From assembly GCF_902686445.1 (NCBI RefSeq), contig NC_062232.1, forward strand, positions 87,716,932 to 87,780,931: 64,000 nt of DNA. The letters run 5' to 3'. The notes under the pieces were generated by a model, which worked only from the letters and a program-made list of their open reading frames with translations, did no database searches and was not told the origin of the DNA. Within the stretch, counting starts at the first letter, position 1; each line of letters opens with the position of its first letter. The stretch is from Sciurus carolinensis (taxonomy: Eukaryota > Chordata > Mammalia > Rodentia > Sciuridae). Of the stretch, positions 62,801 through 64,000 are shown in pieces. The position numbers were made by a program, and so were the translations under genes.

Positions 62801-64000
62801 CCAACTATTTATTTTGTCAATTTTTTCGATTGTTTCTTTTGTTTCAATTTCGTTGGTTTCAGCTCTGTTTTTAACTATTTCCTGTCTTCTACTACTTTTG
62901 GTGTTGCTCTGTTCTTCTTTTTCTAGGGCTTTGAGCTATAGTGTTAGGTCGTTTATTTGTTGATTTTTTTCTTCTTTTATTGAATGTGCTCCATGAAATA
63001 AATTTTCTTCTAAGAACTGCTTTCATAGTGTCCCATAGATTTTTGATATGATGTTTCTTTGTTCACATATACCTCTAAGAATTTTTTATTTCCCCCCTGA
63101 TGTCTTCTGTTATCCATTCATCATTCAATAGCCTATTATTTAATCTCCAGGTGTTGGAGTAGTTTGTTTTTTACTCACTCATTTATTTCTAATTTCAATC
63201 CATTATGATCTGATAGAATACAAGGTAGTGTCTCTGTCTTCTTGTATTTGCTAGCAGTACCTTGATGGCATAATATATGGCCTATTTTAGAGAAGGATCC
63301 ATGTGCTACTGAGAAGAAAGTGTATTCACTCGTTGTTGGATGGTATATTCTATAAATGTCCATTAAGTCTAAATTATTGATTGTGTTTTTGAGATCTATG
63401 ATTTCTTTGTTCAGTTTTTGTTTGGAACATCTGTTCAGTGGGGAGAGAGGTGTGTTAAAGTCACCTAGTATTATTATGTTGTGGTCTATTTGATTTCTGG
63501 AATTGAGAAGGATTTGTTTGATGTATATGGATGAGCCACTGGTTGGGGCATAGATATTTATGATTGTTATGTCTTGCTGATTTATGCTTTCCTTAAGCAG
63601 TATGAAATGTCCTTCTTTATGCCTTCTGACTAACTTTGGCTTGATGTCCATGTTATCTGATATGAGGACGGATACTCTGGCTTTTTTGCTGAGTTCATGT
63701 GCATGGTATGTTTTTTCCCATCCTTTCACCTTTAGTCTATAGGTTTCTTTTTCTATGAGATGAGTCTCTTGCAGGCAGCATACTGTTGGATCTTTCTTTT
63801 TAATTCAATCTGCCACTCTGTGTCTTTTGATTGATGAGTTCAGGTCATTAACATTCAAGGTTATTATTGAGATATTATTTGTATTCCCAGTCATTTGGCT
63901 CATTTTTTTTTTGACACGACTTGGTTTCTCCTTTATTTGGCTATTCCTTTAGGGTAGTTCCTCCCATTGCTGATTTACATTGTTGTTTTTCATCTCTTCC
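59863..64000 (-). mobile_element. Younger L1, antisense, extends beyond the window
   Basis: Continuous L1 from its 3' terminus (T-run at 59863, 3' UTR to about 60.09 kb) through nearly all of ORF2 to the endonuclease domain at 63.2-63.9 kb. The 5' part lies outside the window. Sequence is closer to the L1 copy at 13 kb than to the older neighbour. Confidence 0.92.
60093..63990 (-). pseudogene. L1 ORF2 (endonuclease-RT), broken
   Basis: Minus-strand frames 63175-63729, 61827-62060, 61594-61788, 61366-61593, 60608-61369 and 60093-60458 are successive pieces of one ORF2p, separated by stops and frameshifts. The endonuclease part keeps GDFN and SDH. The motif SKIDHIL reads SKIGHIL, so the catalytic Asp is Gly (codon at 63280-63282). 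The RT motif FADD reads FTDD (61789-61800). The copy cannot be active. Confidence 0.9.

Overview
This is mammalian nuclear DNA: AT-rich, intron-bearing and dominated by interspersed repeats. The SINEs point to a squirrel-family rodent (ground squirrel or marmot type). Short tRNA-Ala-derived ID elements and composite B1-ID elements (MEN-type) recur on both strands, beside rodent-style L1 copies and rodent MaLR LTRs. The one protein-coding gene recognised is PWWP3B (formerly MUM1L1), which lies at Xq22.3 in human, so the window is probably X-chromosomal.

Layout. 1-6.5 kb: PWWP3B on the plus strand, with a candidate 5'-UTR exon (1451-1621), an intron, one long exon carrying the complete 693-codon reading frame (2828-4909), and a 3' UTR of about 1.6 kb. 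6.8-10.2 kb: a probable solo LTR and a decayed class III (ERV-L-like) pol fragment. 10.5-11.8 kb: an old L1 split by an ID SINE that is itself split by an inverted-5' L1 carrying a telomere-like tract. 11.8-12.9 kb: a diverged second copy of the PWWP3B 3'-UTR sequence. 13-15.4 kb: a twin-primed L1 and a MaLR LTR. 15.8-16.6 kb: a Tigger-type DNA transposon. 17-22.8 kb: an old HAL1/L1M-like element interrupted by several SINEs and by a U6-snRNA/L1 chimeric retrocopy (18174-19532). 22.8-28 kb: MLT1, MIR/L2 and L1 3'-end relics. 28-33.3 kb: a long, old minus-strand L1 with five SINEs, a small L1 tail and a MaLR LTR. 33.3-37.2 kb: a minus-strand ERV-L-like gag-pol relic. 37-49.6 kb: mostly unassigned AT-rich DNA with two further solo LTRs, short L1 tails, and a SINE split by a MaLR LTR. 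49.6-56.6 kb: about 7 kb that is visibly richer in G+C and almost free of recognisable repeats, with exon-like segments at its two ends. 57.5-64 kb: an older L1 interrupted by a younger L1 that runs off the window.

Only PWWP3B gives a supportable cellular function (a chromatin-associated PWWP protein). Everything else is transposon record or unassigned. The points most worth checking are the tandem 3'-UTR duplication, the U6/L1 chimera with a recognisable 13-bp target-site duplication, and the repeat-poor island with splice-flanked open segments. I saw no undescribed multi-gene system.
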